Part shown: positions 16,429-26,700 of the stretch, piece after piece
Position numbering within the stretch: the first letter of the stretch is position 1
Layout: every line of letters starts with the position of its first letter
Assembly (NCBI GenBank): GCA_900769445.1
Contig: CAAGGR010000077.1
Location: forward strand, 1 to 38,580
Origin: an uncultured Alistipes sp.
Lineage (GTDB): Bacteria > Bacteroidota > Bacteroidia > Bacteroidales > Rikenellaceae
Length of the DNA: 38,580 nt
Direction of reading: 5' to 3'
Notes under the pieces: model-generated
Told to the model about the DNA's origin: nothing
Database searches by the model: none
The model's input: the letters and a program-made list of their open reading frames with translations, nothing else
Position numbers and translations under genes: made by a program

Positions 16429-17694
16429 ATGAAGAGATATATCGTAACACTTTTTGCCCTTATACCTTGTATCGCATTCGCACAGGTAAACTACGACTCT
16501 AAGCGTGTTGTATACAACAAGCAGAACGTAGAGGTTGCCTTCGATGTAACTTCGGGCGAGGAGACACTTAAGAATAATACCAAGATGGTGCTAACACCAT
16601 TCTTGCACAATGGCGCAGATACTTTGTGGTTGGAGTCATTCGAGGTATTTGGCTCGATAAAGTATAAGCGTGAGCGTCAGGAGCAGGCATTGAATGGCAA
16701 CAAGGGTTGGACATTGGCTGCGAACCAGTTTATGGAGGGCGAGGGCTATGCATTCACAACCACTGTACCTTATCAGAGTTGGATGAATGGTGCTACCCTA
16801 TCGGTTGACCGCCGTGTGCTTGGTTGCGGTTGCGACTGCTACGATGGCGTTGAGGACTTGGCTAAGGCTCTTAAACCATACGACCCTCCAACACAGCTAC
16901 TCGCAGAGGTTGAGTCATCGGTAGCACACTACAAGGTGGTTGACAGCCATAAGCGTTACCTCTTCGAGGGTGATGACATGCATGTTATCTATCCAGTATC
17001 GCAGACTAAGCTCTATCTAAATCGCTATAACAACCAGCAGACTTTGGATAAGATTATCGAGGCTCTCAAACTTATCGAGGAGCGCGACGAGCAGCAGCTA
17101 AACAATATCGAGATGAAGGGTTTCGCCTCTCCAGAGGGTACGTTGAAGTTCAACACCGAGCTTGGTGAGGGTCGTGCAAACTCATTGCGCAAGTATATCC
17201 AGAGCCAAATGCCACACCTAAAGGATGAGCAGTTCTATCTTATCAACGGTATCGAGAACTGGGATGGTCTTCGCGAGATGGTTGTAGCATCGGAGCTTAA
17301 GGAGAAGGATGCAATCTTGGAGATCATCGACACAAAGAGCGGTGAGGCTCGTAAGACAGCACTTAAGAGACTAAACAACGGTACAACATACCGCTACCTC
17401 TTGAAGAACTTCTACCCACAGTTGCGTAAAGCTTGCTACATCGCAGTCTACTACGACGAGCTGGCAGATGTTGCAGCAGCGGATATCAACAAGGCTAACG
17501 AGCTTATCCGCCAGAGCCAGCCAGCTGAGGCATTAGAGATTCTTAAGAATCACGAGGGCGATAGCCGCGCTTGGAACTCAATCGGAGCATCGATGATAAT
17601 GCTTGAGCGCGTAGAGGAGGCTATCTACTGGTTTGAGAAGGCTATCGAGGCTGGTAGCACAGAGGCTCAGGAGAATATCCAGTATTTGAAATAA
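16429..17694 (+). CDS. DUF3868-family protein with OmpA-like and TPR-like regions
   Basis: 421-aa exported protein of the pilus operon. The signal peptide (cleavage near AFA/QV) is followed by a beta-rich DUF3868 domain with a Cys-rich turn (LGCGCDCYDG). A central OmpA-like region follows (NQQTLDKIIEALKLI, EMKGFASPEG, GEGRANSLRKYI), then C-terminal helical repeats resembling TPRs (QPAEALEILKNHEGD, AWNSIGASMIMLERVEEAIYWFEKA). It likely works at the outer-membrane/peptidoglycan interface in pilus assembly or anchoring, judged from its domains and its place between the DUF3575 and fimbrillin genes. Confidence 0.82.
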   Translation: MKRYIVTLFALIPCIAFAQVNYDSKRVVYNKQNVEVAFDVTSGEETLKNNTKMVLTPFLHNGADTLWLESFEVFGSIKYKRERQEQALNGNKGWTLAANQFMEGEGYAFTTTVPYQSWMNGATLSVDRRVLGCGCDCYDGVEDLAKALKPYDPPTQLLAEVESSVAHYKVVDSHKRYLFEGDDMHVIYPVSQTKLYLNRYNNQQTLDKIIEALKLIEERDEQQLNNIEMKGFASPEGTLKFNTELGEGRANSLRKYIQSQMPHLKDEQFYLINGIENWDGLREMVVASELKEKDAILEIIDTKSGEARKTALKRLNNGTTYRYLLKNFYPQLRKACYIAVYYDELADVAAADINKANELIRQSQPAEALEILKNHEGDSRAWNSIGASMIMLERVEEAIYWFEKAIEAGSTEAQENIQYLK

Positions 17695-17742
17695 CAGAGA
17701 AGTATATCAACTAACAAAACATTAAATAATAACCCTAAAACT

Positions 17743-18819
17743 ATGAAAAAGTATTTTATGGCTTTGGCATTGGTTGCTATGGTAGCAATCTCTTGCTCAA
17801 ACGATGAGGCTTCACAGAACAAGGTATATGGCCCTCAGAAGAGTGTTAAGTTCTCATTGGAGAACGTTATCAGCACACGTGGCGTAGACGCGATGATTCC
17901 TGAGTCTACACGCGTAGCATTGAACGACTGTCAGATATTCTTTGTAGATGGCAATGGAGCCTTCTACACTGGTAAGAACAGCGACGGCTCGTCAGATGCT
18001 GAGCAGTACTTCACAACAGCACCTACAGGCACTATTGCATTCCACTTCTTGCCTTCAGCAGTAGAGAAGGTTGTTGTGGTTGGTAACTACGGCTCAGAGA
18101 TCGACCCTGCAAACCTTGATGCTATTAAGAGTATTGCCACCGAGTTTGCAGCACAGCAGGATGATGAGAACTTGCTTGTTTACGGTGAGGCAACACTTAC
18201 TGCAACTACAGACGATGGTCATGGCAACACATACGAGGCTAAGGTCTCTGTGAAGCCTTTGGTATCTCGTATCGAGGTTGGTGGTTTCGTATGTGGTTTC
18301 TCAGAGCCAGCGCTCTACGACGAGGTTAATATCACAATGTTGGCATTGAACAACTTCTACAACGATGCAACTATTGGTGATACATATACAAACTACCTCT
18401 CAGCTGAGATTACTAACTCATCTGTATATCCATTCTTCAACGATACAACTTTCCCAGCAGATAGCAAGGATGTGATTACAGGCGTAAATCTTACACCTGC
18501 AAATCCTTCTCACGACTTCGATAAGGATAACAGCTACCTTGTATACCACACTTTCGCAGGTAACGTTCCACAGTTGGTTGTACGTGTTACAGGTATCAAG
18601 AATGGTACAGAGTCTCCACTCTACCTTGCTACAAGCGCATTCTACAATGGTTCGACTAAGATCGAGTCTTTCGAGGCAGGTAAGGTTTACCGTATGAAGT
18701 TCAATGGCGAGAACCGCTTTGCATTCGATGACAAGGATCTCGACCAGCCAGAGAAGTGCGTAGCTGTAACTGTTGAGGCTGCTGAGTGGGTTATCGTAAA
18801 TGTAACACCAGAGTTCTAA
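17743..18819 (+). CDS. Major fimbrillin (Mfa1/FimA-like type V pilin lipoprotein)
   Basis: 358-aa lipoprotein, the likely shaft subunit. The lipobox is VAISC (Cys18). A candidate maturation site follows at Arg46 (ISTRGVDAM), the same distance from the N-terminus as the Arg where P. gingivalis FimA is cleaved. After cleavage the freed groove would accept a donor strand from the next subunit. The C-terminal strand contains the family's conserved Trp (VEAAEWVIV) and ends in TPEF. Codons favour C-ending forms for Asn, Tyr and Phe more than in the surrounding genes, consistent with high expression. A strong hairpin lies 11 bases after the stop (18831-18860). Confidence 0.86.
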   Translation: MKKYFMALALVAMVAISCSNDEASQNKVYGPQKSVKFSLENVISTRGVDAMIPESTRVALNDCQIFFVDGNGAFYTGKNSDGSSDAEQYFTTAPTGTIAFHFLPSAVEKVVVVGNYGSEIDPANLDAIKSIATEFAAQQDDENLLVYGEATLTATTDDGHGNTYEAKVSVKPLVSRIEVGGFVCGFSEPALYDEVNITMLALNNFYNDATIGDTYTNYLSAEITNSSVYPFFNDTTFPADSKDVITGVNLTPANPSHDFDKDNSYLVYHTFAGNVPQLVVRVTGIKNGTESPLYLATSAFYNGSTKIESFEAGKVYRMKFNGENRFAFDDKDLDQPEKCVAVTVEAAEWVIVNVTPEF

Positions 18820-18830
18820 TTTAACACTTC

Positions 18831-18860
18831 AAAGGGAGCGTAGAGCTCTGCGCTCCCTTT
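18831..18860 (+). terminator. Intra-operon hairpin after the major fimbrillin
   Basis: Perfect 10-bp arms AAAGGGAGCG (18831-18840) and CGCTCCCTTT (18851-18860) surround an inner AGAG/CTCT stem. There is no long T-tract (CTAAAAC follows), so it is more likely a partial terminator or a 3'-end stabiliser that makes the major subunit more abundant than the anchor encoded downstream. Confidence 0.7.
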
Positions 18861-18904
18861 CTAAAACAAAATTTACTAATTGCGACATCAAAAACAGTAG
18901 GACA

Positions 18905-19780
18905 ATGAAGTTTAACATATATATACTTAGCTTGGTGATGATGACCGTTGCGCTCGGCTCCTGTATCCGCGAGGATTTAAGCGAGTGCTATAGCATCAAC
19001 AAGTTGCAGCTCGTATACACGGGCAACGATGAGAGTAGCGATATCTTCCAGGAGAAGATAGGTAGCGTTGAGCTATATATTTTCGATGCCGCAGTAGAGT
19101 GTGTATACAATCGCGCCTTGACAGATGTGGAGCTTGTACAGCAGGAGGTAACACTTCCACGCTTGGAGGTCGGAGAGTATCGCATTATATGCGTTGCCAA
19201 TGGTAAGAATACAGATATCGTGGCAACAGATGGCAAAGATTATACGGCAATGTATTTTGCCGACAAGAGCTACACTTTGGGTGAAGCCATTAAGGGCAAC
19301 GACTCGCTCTATTGGCTCTCTCAGAACTATACAATCACATCTGACGACTCAGTTCAGACAGCTAAGTTCGAGAGTTCGCACTACGACATTGTTGTTGAGG
19401 TGGTTGGTGTAGATGCCCAGAGTGATATCCATATCGAAATGAGCGGAGTTGCACCATGCACATCGCTCGACACTAACGAGGCGTTTGGCACTCCTACGAC
19501 CTACTATCCAGTCATAGAGAGCATCGCTTCGAAGAATAAGAAGAGTTCTACATTCAACATTATGCGTCATGCTGACCACACTACAGTTGAGGTCAAGCTA
19601 TGCGATAAGAGTGGCGGAGAGTTGGCGAAGGTAAATCTCGCTGAATTCCTTGCAGCCAATCCGAGCATCGACTGCTCGCTTAATGAGGTGATTATTCCTA
19701 TATCATTCACGTTCAAGTTAACCGACTTTGTGGTAACATTGCCTGAGTGGTATATACAAGATACAAAACCAGAGTTTTAA
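18905..19780 (+). CDS. Mfa2/FimB-family fimbrial anchor lipoprotein
   Basis: 291-aa lipoprotein with lipobox ALGSC (Cys20) and the typical CIREDLSEC start of the Mfa2/FimB family, which stays lipidated, anchors the pilus in the outer membrane and limits its length. Consistent with that role, it has no Thr-Arg-Ala/Gly maturation site near the N-terminus, unlike the other subunits. The body is beta-rich (GSVELYIFD, LEVGEYRIICVANG). It ends in KPEF, echoing the TPEF end of the major subunit. It follows the hairpin at 18831-18860. Confidence 0.83.
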   Translation: MKFNIYILSLVMMTVALGSCIREDLSECYSINKLQLVYTGNDESSDIFQEKIGSVELYIFDAAVECVYNRALTDVELVQQEVTLPRLEVGEYRIICVANGKNTDIVATDGKDYTAMYFADKSYTLGEAIKGNDSLYWLSQNYTITSDDSVQTAKFESSHYDIVVEVVGVDAQSDIHIEMSGVAPCTSLDTNEAFGTPTTYYPVIESIASKNKKSSTFNIMRHADHTTVEVKLCDKSGGELAKVNLAEFLAANPSIDCSLNEVIIPISFTFKLTDFVVTLPEWYIQDTKPEF

Positions 19781-19802
19781 CAATTTAACGCTATCTACAA
19801 CA

Positions 19803-21425
19803 ATGATAAACAAGATGAACATAAGAAGCTTTGTAGCACTCTTGGCATTGCTGTTCGCAGCGTTCGTAGTGGTAGGCTGTAACAACGATAATGACCATAT
19901 CGCATCTGTTGAGTCTATGACTATGACCCTCCCTATAAGCATCGATACAAGAGCTGCTGGCAGCCAGGGCGCTACCGACAGCGAGTTGGCAATCAACGAA
20001 ATACGTGTGTATGCTTTTACAGGTAACCAGTTAGCAGGACATTACTACTACTCGGGCGATGCCGAGAGTAAGATATCGTTTCTTCTCGATCTCAAGCTCT
20101 ATGCAAGTACGACTCAAAGCGTTATGTTGTACGCAATCGCTAACGAGACATCGTTTCTACGTTATTCCAACACAACTTCACTCAGTGCTTCTACTTCGGA
20201 GGCAGAACTAAAGAGTCTGTATTTCTCCCACGTAGATCTGGATTCGGGATTACCGATGTTTTACGCAAGTGAAAATCCCATTGCATTGAATGTGGATGAT
20301 AATGCTTCGGCTATGCCCGAGGATGTAGTAAATGCTACCGAGCATACAAACCATACGCTAATCGCAGAGGAGATAGCCTTGAAGCTTCAGCGCGCGACAT
20401 CTAAGATTGAGGTCTACGCCACAAAGCAGGCTAACGAGATTGCAGAGCTTAAGATTACAGGCGTAAGAGCAGATAAGCGCGGTATACGTGTGCGCAACTT
20501 CCTAATGCCACAGAGCCTCGCGACGTTACAGTCTCTTGAGCCTCACGACATCGATCAGGCCTTGACACTAACATCATCACCAGTGGTAGTATCTACTACG
20601 ATGCCTTTGGATTATGCTACAGCGAGCCAAAGCGAGAAGCAAGCGATGCGTATTGACAAGCAGAACTACACATCCCTTTTGGCTACTCCATACTACGCTT
20701 TTGAGAATCCTTACGGCTCAAGCAACCCTCTCGTAGCGGAGGATAGTGGCAATGGTGCAATTCTCCATATCGACTACGAGTTTAATGGCGTAGCTCGCTC
20801 GGCACAGGTTAACATGCCAGCTCTGGAGAGAAATACACACTACCCAGTATACTGTCTCTTCAACAACGAGGGTAAGATGCAGATTGACTATATCGTAGCC
20901 CCTTGGGAGGAGAGTGATGAGAATAAGGAGTGGGGAGAGTATATCGAATTCGCCTACCCAACCTACTCAAACCCTGTTATTCCTATGGATGACAACGCCG
21001 TACGCCCATATGAAAGACCAGAGATGTGGTATACAGGCGATAACGAGTATGGCGCATTCTGCTGTAGATTCATTATGTGGGCGCCTATAGGCCAGGAGTG
21101 GACAGCAATGGTAGATGCCCCTGAAACGGATTATGAGGTACGCGTATACGATAAGGATGGTAACCTTTATCCAAAAGCGACCGTAAGAGTAATAGATGGT
21201 CTTTCAAATACAGATTGGTACACGATAAAGGTTATACCAAAACGCGATCTAAAAGATTCGAATGTGGAGGAGCAAGTTAAACTACACATCATCTACACTC
21301 CAAGCTGGATGCACCACGCAGACCACCTACTGATAAATGGCGAGTTGGGTAATCCAGCATACCAAAATGCGGGTAACGACCCAGAGACTATTTTGATAAC
21401 ACAAATTGAACCACGATCTTTTTAA
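19803..21425 (+). CDS. Accessory fimbrial subunit lipoprotein (Mfa-like)
   Basis: 540-aa lipoprotein with lipobox VVVGC (Cys26 from the first ATG) and a Thr-Arg-Ala site at Arg50 (SIDTRAAGS), a candidate maturation cleavage. Fimbrillin-type blocks are visible (INEIRVYAFTGNQL, LQRATSKIEVYAT, YIVAPWEE), followed by an extra C-terminal beta domain of about 150 residues. Two starts are possible: ATG 19803, or ATG 19815, which would give a more usual signal peptide beginning MNIRS. It lies between the anchor and the tip-like genes, so it is probably an intermediate or tip-adaptor subunit. Confidence 0.78.
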   Translation: MINKMNIRSFVALLALLFAAFVVVGCNNDNDHIASVESMTMTLPISIDTRAAGSQGATDSELAINEIRVYAFTGNQLAGHYYYSGDAESKISFLLDLKLYASTTQSVMLYAIANETSFLRYSNTTSLSASTSEAELKSLYFSHVDLDSGLPMFYASENPIALNVDDNASAMPEDVVNATEHTNHTLIAEEIALKLQRATSKIEVYATKQANEIAELKITGVRADKRGIRVRNFLMPQSLATLQSLEPHDIDQALTLTSSPVVVSTTMPLDYATASQSEKQAMRIDKQNYTSLLATPYYAFENPYGSSNPLVAEDSGNGAILHIDYEFNGVARSAQVNMPALERNTHYPVYCLFNNEGKMQIDYIVAPWEESDENKEWGEYIEFAYPTYSNPVIPMDDNAVRPYERPEMWYTGDNEYGAFCCRFIMWAPIGQEWTAMVDAPETDYEVRVYDKDGNLYPKATVRVIDGLSNTDWYTIKVIPKRDLKDSNVEEQVKLHIIYTPSWMHHADHLLINGELGNPAYQNAGNDPETILITQIEPRSF

Positions 21426-21448
21426 TAACCTCAACGACAGTTTAGAAT

Positions 21449-23650
21449 ATGAAAACGAGACTTTTTAACCTCATATCTCTCGTATGCTGTGTTGCAGGAT
21501 TGGTGGGTTGCTCGAACGACGACAACCTCCATACCGCTAAGAGCGCAGAGGGTTATATAGTATTCAACTTCGCAACTGCCGATACTACACGTGCCACAGT
21601 TGAGAGTAATAATATAGAGGCTGCTGTTAACCATCTCGACATCTTTATCTTCGAGAACGATGGTTCGACAACACCTCCAAAGATGCACTACGAGCGTGTT
21701 ACGACATCATCTGGCCGCGCTGTGTTGAACAAGCCACGAAGTTCTTTCGATGCGAATAAGAGCTACTGGGTATATGTCTTGGCTAATAGCACTATATCAA
21801 CAAGCACATTCGCTTCGATATCGTCGCTTGCCGACCTTAAGCAGATTCAGCAGACTGATGATCGTATCCATGTTACTGGCCTTAATATCGAGGGTGCGCC
21901 ACAGAGCTTCTTGATGGATGGTGTGGCATACAAAGGCTCAATGGAGCCTGCCGAGCCAGCCCCACTTCAGCTCTATGATGGCAACCTATCAGCGAACACC
22001 GAGCTTGGCGTAGTTTTGCGTCGTGCAGCAGCTAAGATTGTTATCACTATCAAGCGTGGTAATGATGTAGAGTTCCTTTCAGAGAACAACTATTTGGCGG
22101 GTTACTATGTCCACAATCTACCCTACACATCTCCTCTTATTGCAGGTGTAGCTCCAGCTGCTGAGTTGCGCTCATCGGATAAGACCAACAACGAGTACTT
22201 CAAATGGGGTAAGGATCTGATTACAATAACAGCATACACCTATAGCCACGACTTTACAACTGGTTCGATTATGGATAAGCGAACAACTATGGTGGTGGAT
22301 ATCCCGATGATATACAACGGTGTTGAATATCCAAGCAACTACTATCAGATTCCTGTCAGCAAGAATCATAAGTTGGAGCGCAATACTCTATATGCTGTAA
22401 CCGTGGTTATCAACGCTCCAGGAGCAGAGGATATTTCGCATCCAGTAGAGGTTGAGCCAATGATTTACAACACCGCTACATGGACAGAGGTTCCTGTCTA
22501 CGTAGGTGGCGATGCCGACTCTATAAAGTACCTCAATATCAATCGTGAGGAGATGGATATGCACTATATCACAACCGACGACTCTACGCTCTACTTTGCA
22601 TCGTCGTCATCTGTTTCTATCTCTGTTGAGGAGGCATACTACTACAACAAGATGGGTGTACGTATGGATGTTGATGCAGCTACACTACGACAGATTAAGG
22701 GTAGCGTAAAGGATGACGAGTTGACAGGTAATATCACTATCTACAGCCCGCTTCCAACTAACAAGACCATTCGCTACATCAAGTTTAACATCTCAAATGA
22801 GGATGGAGATGAATTTACTCGTAGCGTATTGGTTGCACAATATCCACTGGAGTACATCATCAACATTCAGTCGTGGTACTCGTATCGCGATGACTTCAAG
22901 AATGACGACACCGAGGTTACAACCTACGAGCATGCTGGTAGCCGCGAGACTGCTGTTTCGCTTGAGGTAAGTGGCGGTGGCGGTTGGAATTCTCCAAGCA
23001 CCTGGACAGGTAACTATACTTACCACACAGGTTCTTCGTCATCAGGATTCTGGCGTTCGAAGGTTGTTACCCAGCTACGTAGCGATGGCTCTTCGACAAT
23101 CGGCTACTACTATTGGAGCAACAACAATACCGTGAGAACATCTACGGCAAGTGCAAGCACCAATGCTCGTTTGTACCATATCCGTATCACCTCGACCTCG
23201 AATGAGTATAAGCTCGGTAATCCAAAGCTCACAAGCGACGGCTTCACCGATCCAAGCGATGAGAATGCACAGCTTGTATCGCCATCATTCATGATTGCAT
23301 CGGGCTTGGGTTATATGGACTCGAACACCGGTAATATGCAGAATATTGATAAGACTGGCGAGCAGTTCCGAGATATCGTCCGCGATCACTGTTCGAAGTA
23401 TGTGGAGGTCTACAAAGATCCAGACACAGGAGAGAAGGTTGTACTCGACGATTGGCGTTTACCAACCGAGAAAGAGTTGATGATTATTATGAACTATCAG
23501 GGAACTCAAGGCTCGAATGCCGACGCTATCGACTACTTGCTCAATGCAGAGTACTATTGGGCTGCAAATGGTCGAATCTACAACACGAAGACACAGGGAA
23601 GCAATGGTATTACCGCAGTTCGATGCATTCGTGATGCGATTGCAAAGTAG
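21449..23650 (+). CDS. Fimbrial tip-like lipoprotein with C-terminal WRLPTE domain
   Basis: 733-aa lipoprotein with lipobox GLVGC (Cys21) and Thr-Arg-Ala at Arg48 (DTTRATVES). The N-terminal part is fimbrillin-like (NHLDIFIFENDGS, VVLRRAAAKIVITI). The C-terminal domain carries RDHCSKYVEV, DDWRLPTEKEL and AVRCIRDA, resembling DUF1566/FGE-like (C-type-lectin-like) modules; the two Cys could form a disulfide. A Gly/Ser/Trp-rich segment at about 22970-23150 is the least conserved part against its paralogue at 9725-12115. It sits near the end of the pilus operon, a usual place for tip adhesins. Confidence 0.83.
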   Translation: MKTRLFNLISLVCCVAGLVGCSNDDNLHTAKSAEGYIVFNFATADTTRATVESNNIEAAVNHLDIFIFENDGSTTPPKMHYERVTTSSGRAVLNKPRSSFDANKSYWVYVLANSTISTSTFASISSLADLKQIQQTDDRIHVTGLNIEGAPQSFLMDGVAYKGSMEPAEPAPLQLYDGNLSANTELGVVLRRAAAKIVITIKRGNDVEFLSENNYLAGYYVHNLPYTSPLIAGVAPAAELRSSDKTNNEYFKWGKDLITITAYTYSHDFTTGSIMDKRTTMVVDIPMIYNGVEYPSNYYQIPVSKNHKLERNTLYAVTVVINAPGAEDISHPVEVEPMIYNTATWTEVPVYVGGDADSIKYLNINREEMDMHYITTDDSTLYFASSSSVSISVEEAYYYNKMGVRMDVDAATLRQIKGSVKDDELTGNITIYSPLPTNKTIRYIKFNISNEDGDEFTRSVLVAQYPLEYIINIQSWYSYRDDFKNDDTEVTTYEHAGSRETAVSLEVSGGGGWNSPSTWTGNYTYHTGSSSSGFWRSKVVTQLRSDGSSTIGYYYWSNNNTVRTSTASASTNARLYHIRITSTSNEYKLGNPKLTSDGFTDPSDENAQLVSPSFMIASGLGYMDSNTGNMQNIDKTGEQFRDIVRDHCSKYVEVYKDPDTGEKVVLDDWRLPTEKELMIIMNYQGTQGSNADAIDYLLNAEYYWAANGRIYNTKTQGSNGITAVRCIRDAIAK

Positions 23651-23701
23651 TAAAGCAAAGCTACAAAGAGAACTAAGGATATATAAAGATAATAGGAGTT
23701 T

Positions 23702-26700
23702 ATGAGACGTTATATAAATATACTAATGGTGGTTTTAGGCGCGATGCTATCTCTTTCGTGCCACCACGATATGACTATGGATATGAATGGCGACTATCCA
23801 CAGCGTGATGGATATGTACGCATCAATTTTGAGACTTATTGTCCAGATATGACCGAGGTTGCTACACGCGCTGTAGACCCAGATGGTGTAGGTGTGCAGG
23901 ACTTAACACTCTTCTGCTTCGACGCATACGGCATCTTCATCACTACGGTTAAGGCTGATGTCAATCAGGATAAGCCACAGCCATCGGTGCGAGGTGAATT
24001 CTCGGCAGAGGTGCCAGATTTGACTCGTCGCATCCATTTCCTTGCCAACCAGAATATGAGCTATATTGACGAGAGCAACTTCCGTAACCTCACCGAGGCG
24101 GCTACAATGGCTGCCATGGAGAGCTCGTCTGGTAAGATTATCTACTGGGGACGTTTCGCTTGCGATGAGCAGGATTCACGCCCTATCAACGAGCAGCTCA
24201 AGTCATATGTATCGACAAATGGTCAGGTAACACTATATCGCAACCACGCCCAGATATCGATTGCCGATTGGAATACCGAGTGGTTGACTGTTACAGGCTT
24301 TGTAACCTACAATACTCCAGCGTTTGGTACGGTAGCTCCATACCACACCACTGAGGGTTTTGTATGGCCAGGCTCAACCCCATTTGTTACCCTTCCTGAG
24401 AATCGCGCCTCGATGAGTGAGATTCTCGATGTCGATACCGATCTTCGCGACTATGTTTTCGAGAGTGAGAATACGGTAGACAACCCTGTAAGCGTGATTA
24501 TCCGTGGTAAGGTGCCAGGCTCGGAGGAGGAACTATACTACCGAGTAATGCTTGTTGACGATAATGGCGAGCAGTTGCTTATCCGTCGCAACCACCACTA
24601 CAAGATTCACATCGCTGGCAAGTTGTCGTTCGGTAAGAAGAGCTTTGCTGAGGCTATAACTGCCGCAGCTACAAACAATGTATGGCTCTCAATCTCTGAC
24701 GAGATTAACGAGGTTGCCGATAACGAGTACACCCTCGCTGTAGACCAGACAAGCGTCGTTCTCGATGAGAGCTATGCAGGAAGTGGCTATGTAATTCGAT
24801 ATACTGTTACATCTCGTGGAAATGCCGCCCTCACCGATAGCGACAAGCCAACGATTTTGTGGGCAAGTGGCAACAATGTGGCAGCGAACCATATTGCGCA
24901 CACCTTTGATCCATCAACAGGACGTGGTGAGTTGACCGTACATATTCTTCCGATGACAGCCGATGATATGCAGCAAGGCTCGATTATCGTAAAGAAGGGT
25001 CGCCTACAGCGCAAAATTAAGATTATCGTAATCAAGACTCAGAAGTTTACCCCTTCGTGGATTGGAACACAGATTTATGGCGAGGCCACAGGTCAGAAGG
25101 TAACGCTCAAGTTTACCATCCCTGAGACCTGCCCTGCCGAGTTGTTCCCATTCAATGTCTACATTTCGGCGCAGTCGTTGGATATCCGTGCCGCATCAGG
25201 TATGCAGCTCTCGGTTATCGATAGCAACTCTCCAGAGTTTGGCGAGAACAGAGGCTCGCACTACAAATATGTCTACCCTGTAACCCACACAGGTGCGCAC
25301 CGTCTCTACTTCGAGAATGTGCAGACTGCTGCGGATGGAGAAGTTCACGAGTTGGTACTTGAGGCGAAGTTCTTCGAGTCTATCACCAAGAAGTATAATT
25401 TTGCATCGAGCCAGAAGGCTATCACTATGACCAATATGCGTTCGCACTCGGCAGGTGCAAACGATGAGCCAGTATTCTATCAAGTCGTTCCACCTAAGCA
25501 GGGTGCGCCGCTAACAATCGATATGATTATCAAGGATAAGGCGACTGGAACACCTCTCAATGTTGGGTCAAAGGATGAGTTCTTGTTATTCTCGAAGAGT
25601 GTAACTTACTATCCTGACGATTTGGTTTCGGAGTTTGATATTCCAGAGTTCGACTGCTCATTCTGGTTCATCCCAGAGGATATTTGGTCGGCAAGTACTG
25701 ATGGTCGAGCGCTACTCTTTATGGCCAACAGACCAGATAATCCACTGAAGGGTACAGGTCAATACTCGATATACATGAGAACGCTATATGCTAAGAGCGA
25801 CGATATCGTGCGTATCTCGTCGAATGGACAGCCAAACCAATCATTCCTGCCAAGCAACAATGGCGCATCGTATGAGGGAAACCGCTATCGTTCGACCATC
25901 TTTGACCTCTTTACCTTCCCACCATATCGCTTTGCGGCACAGGTAAATGGTGAGGGTAACTACGTAATCTCTGGCGAGGAGGAGGAGTCTGTAGATGCGA
26001 TTCAGTGGGTGTATGGCAAGGGTAATCCTGTAACTATCGCATTCGATGTTACAAGCTACAAGAATACTAAGTCATACTACGAGGAGGCTGTTCTCGGCTC
26101 GTCGGTAGACCCATTTGGTCAAGCATTCGATATCCACATCTACGCCCCAATGCTCGAGATTGACCGAGCTACAGCAACAGCTATGGGCTTGTCGGAGACT
26201 AAGTTCCGTGAGGATCCTAATGTTGAGGGAGGTTTTATCTACACCGTAGAGGCTACACGTGAGGCGGAGCGCGAGTTTGGTGTTGGAACAGCCTTGATTG
26301 ACGATACTTCGGATGCAAACCCTTCGCAGGAGGGCGAGCGCAAGGAGCTTCCATTCAAGACTAAGCGTGTGGTTAGCCTTGGTGAAATTACGATTTCGAC
26401 CAACGAGGAGCAGATTCTCTACTACAATAAGACGTTCAATGTATCGAATAAGTCTATCGAGGGTAGCATTACCTACGGAGATAGTGCAAGCTCACAGGTA
26501 GCAATGCCAAAGGACTCTTTCGTAGTATTGCAGCGAGTAAGCGATGGCGCACGTATCGGCTCCTTCACTATCGACAGCGATGGCCACTATCTATTGCGTT
26601 TGCGTAGCGAGTATGAAATCAACTGGGACTTGGATGAGTATAAGGTTGACTACACTACCGACACCTCGGTTTATGTGAGCGAAAATGCAATTACATTGCC

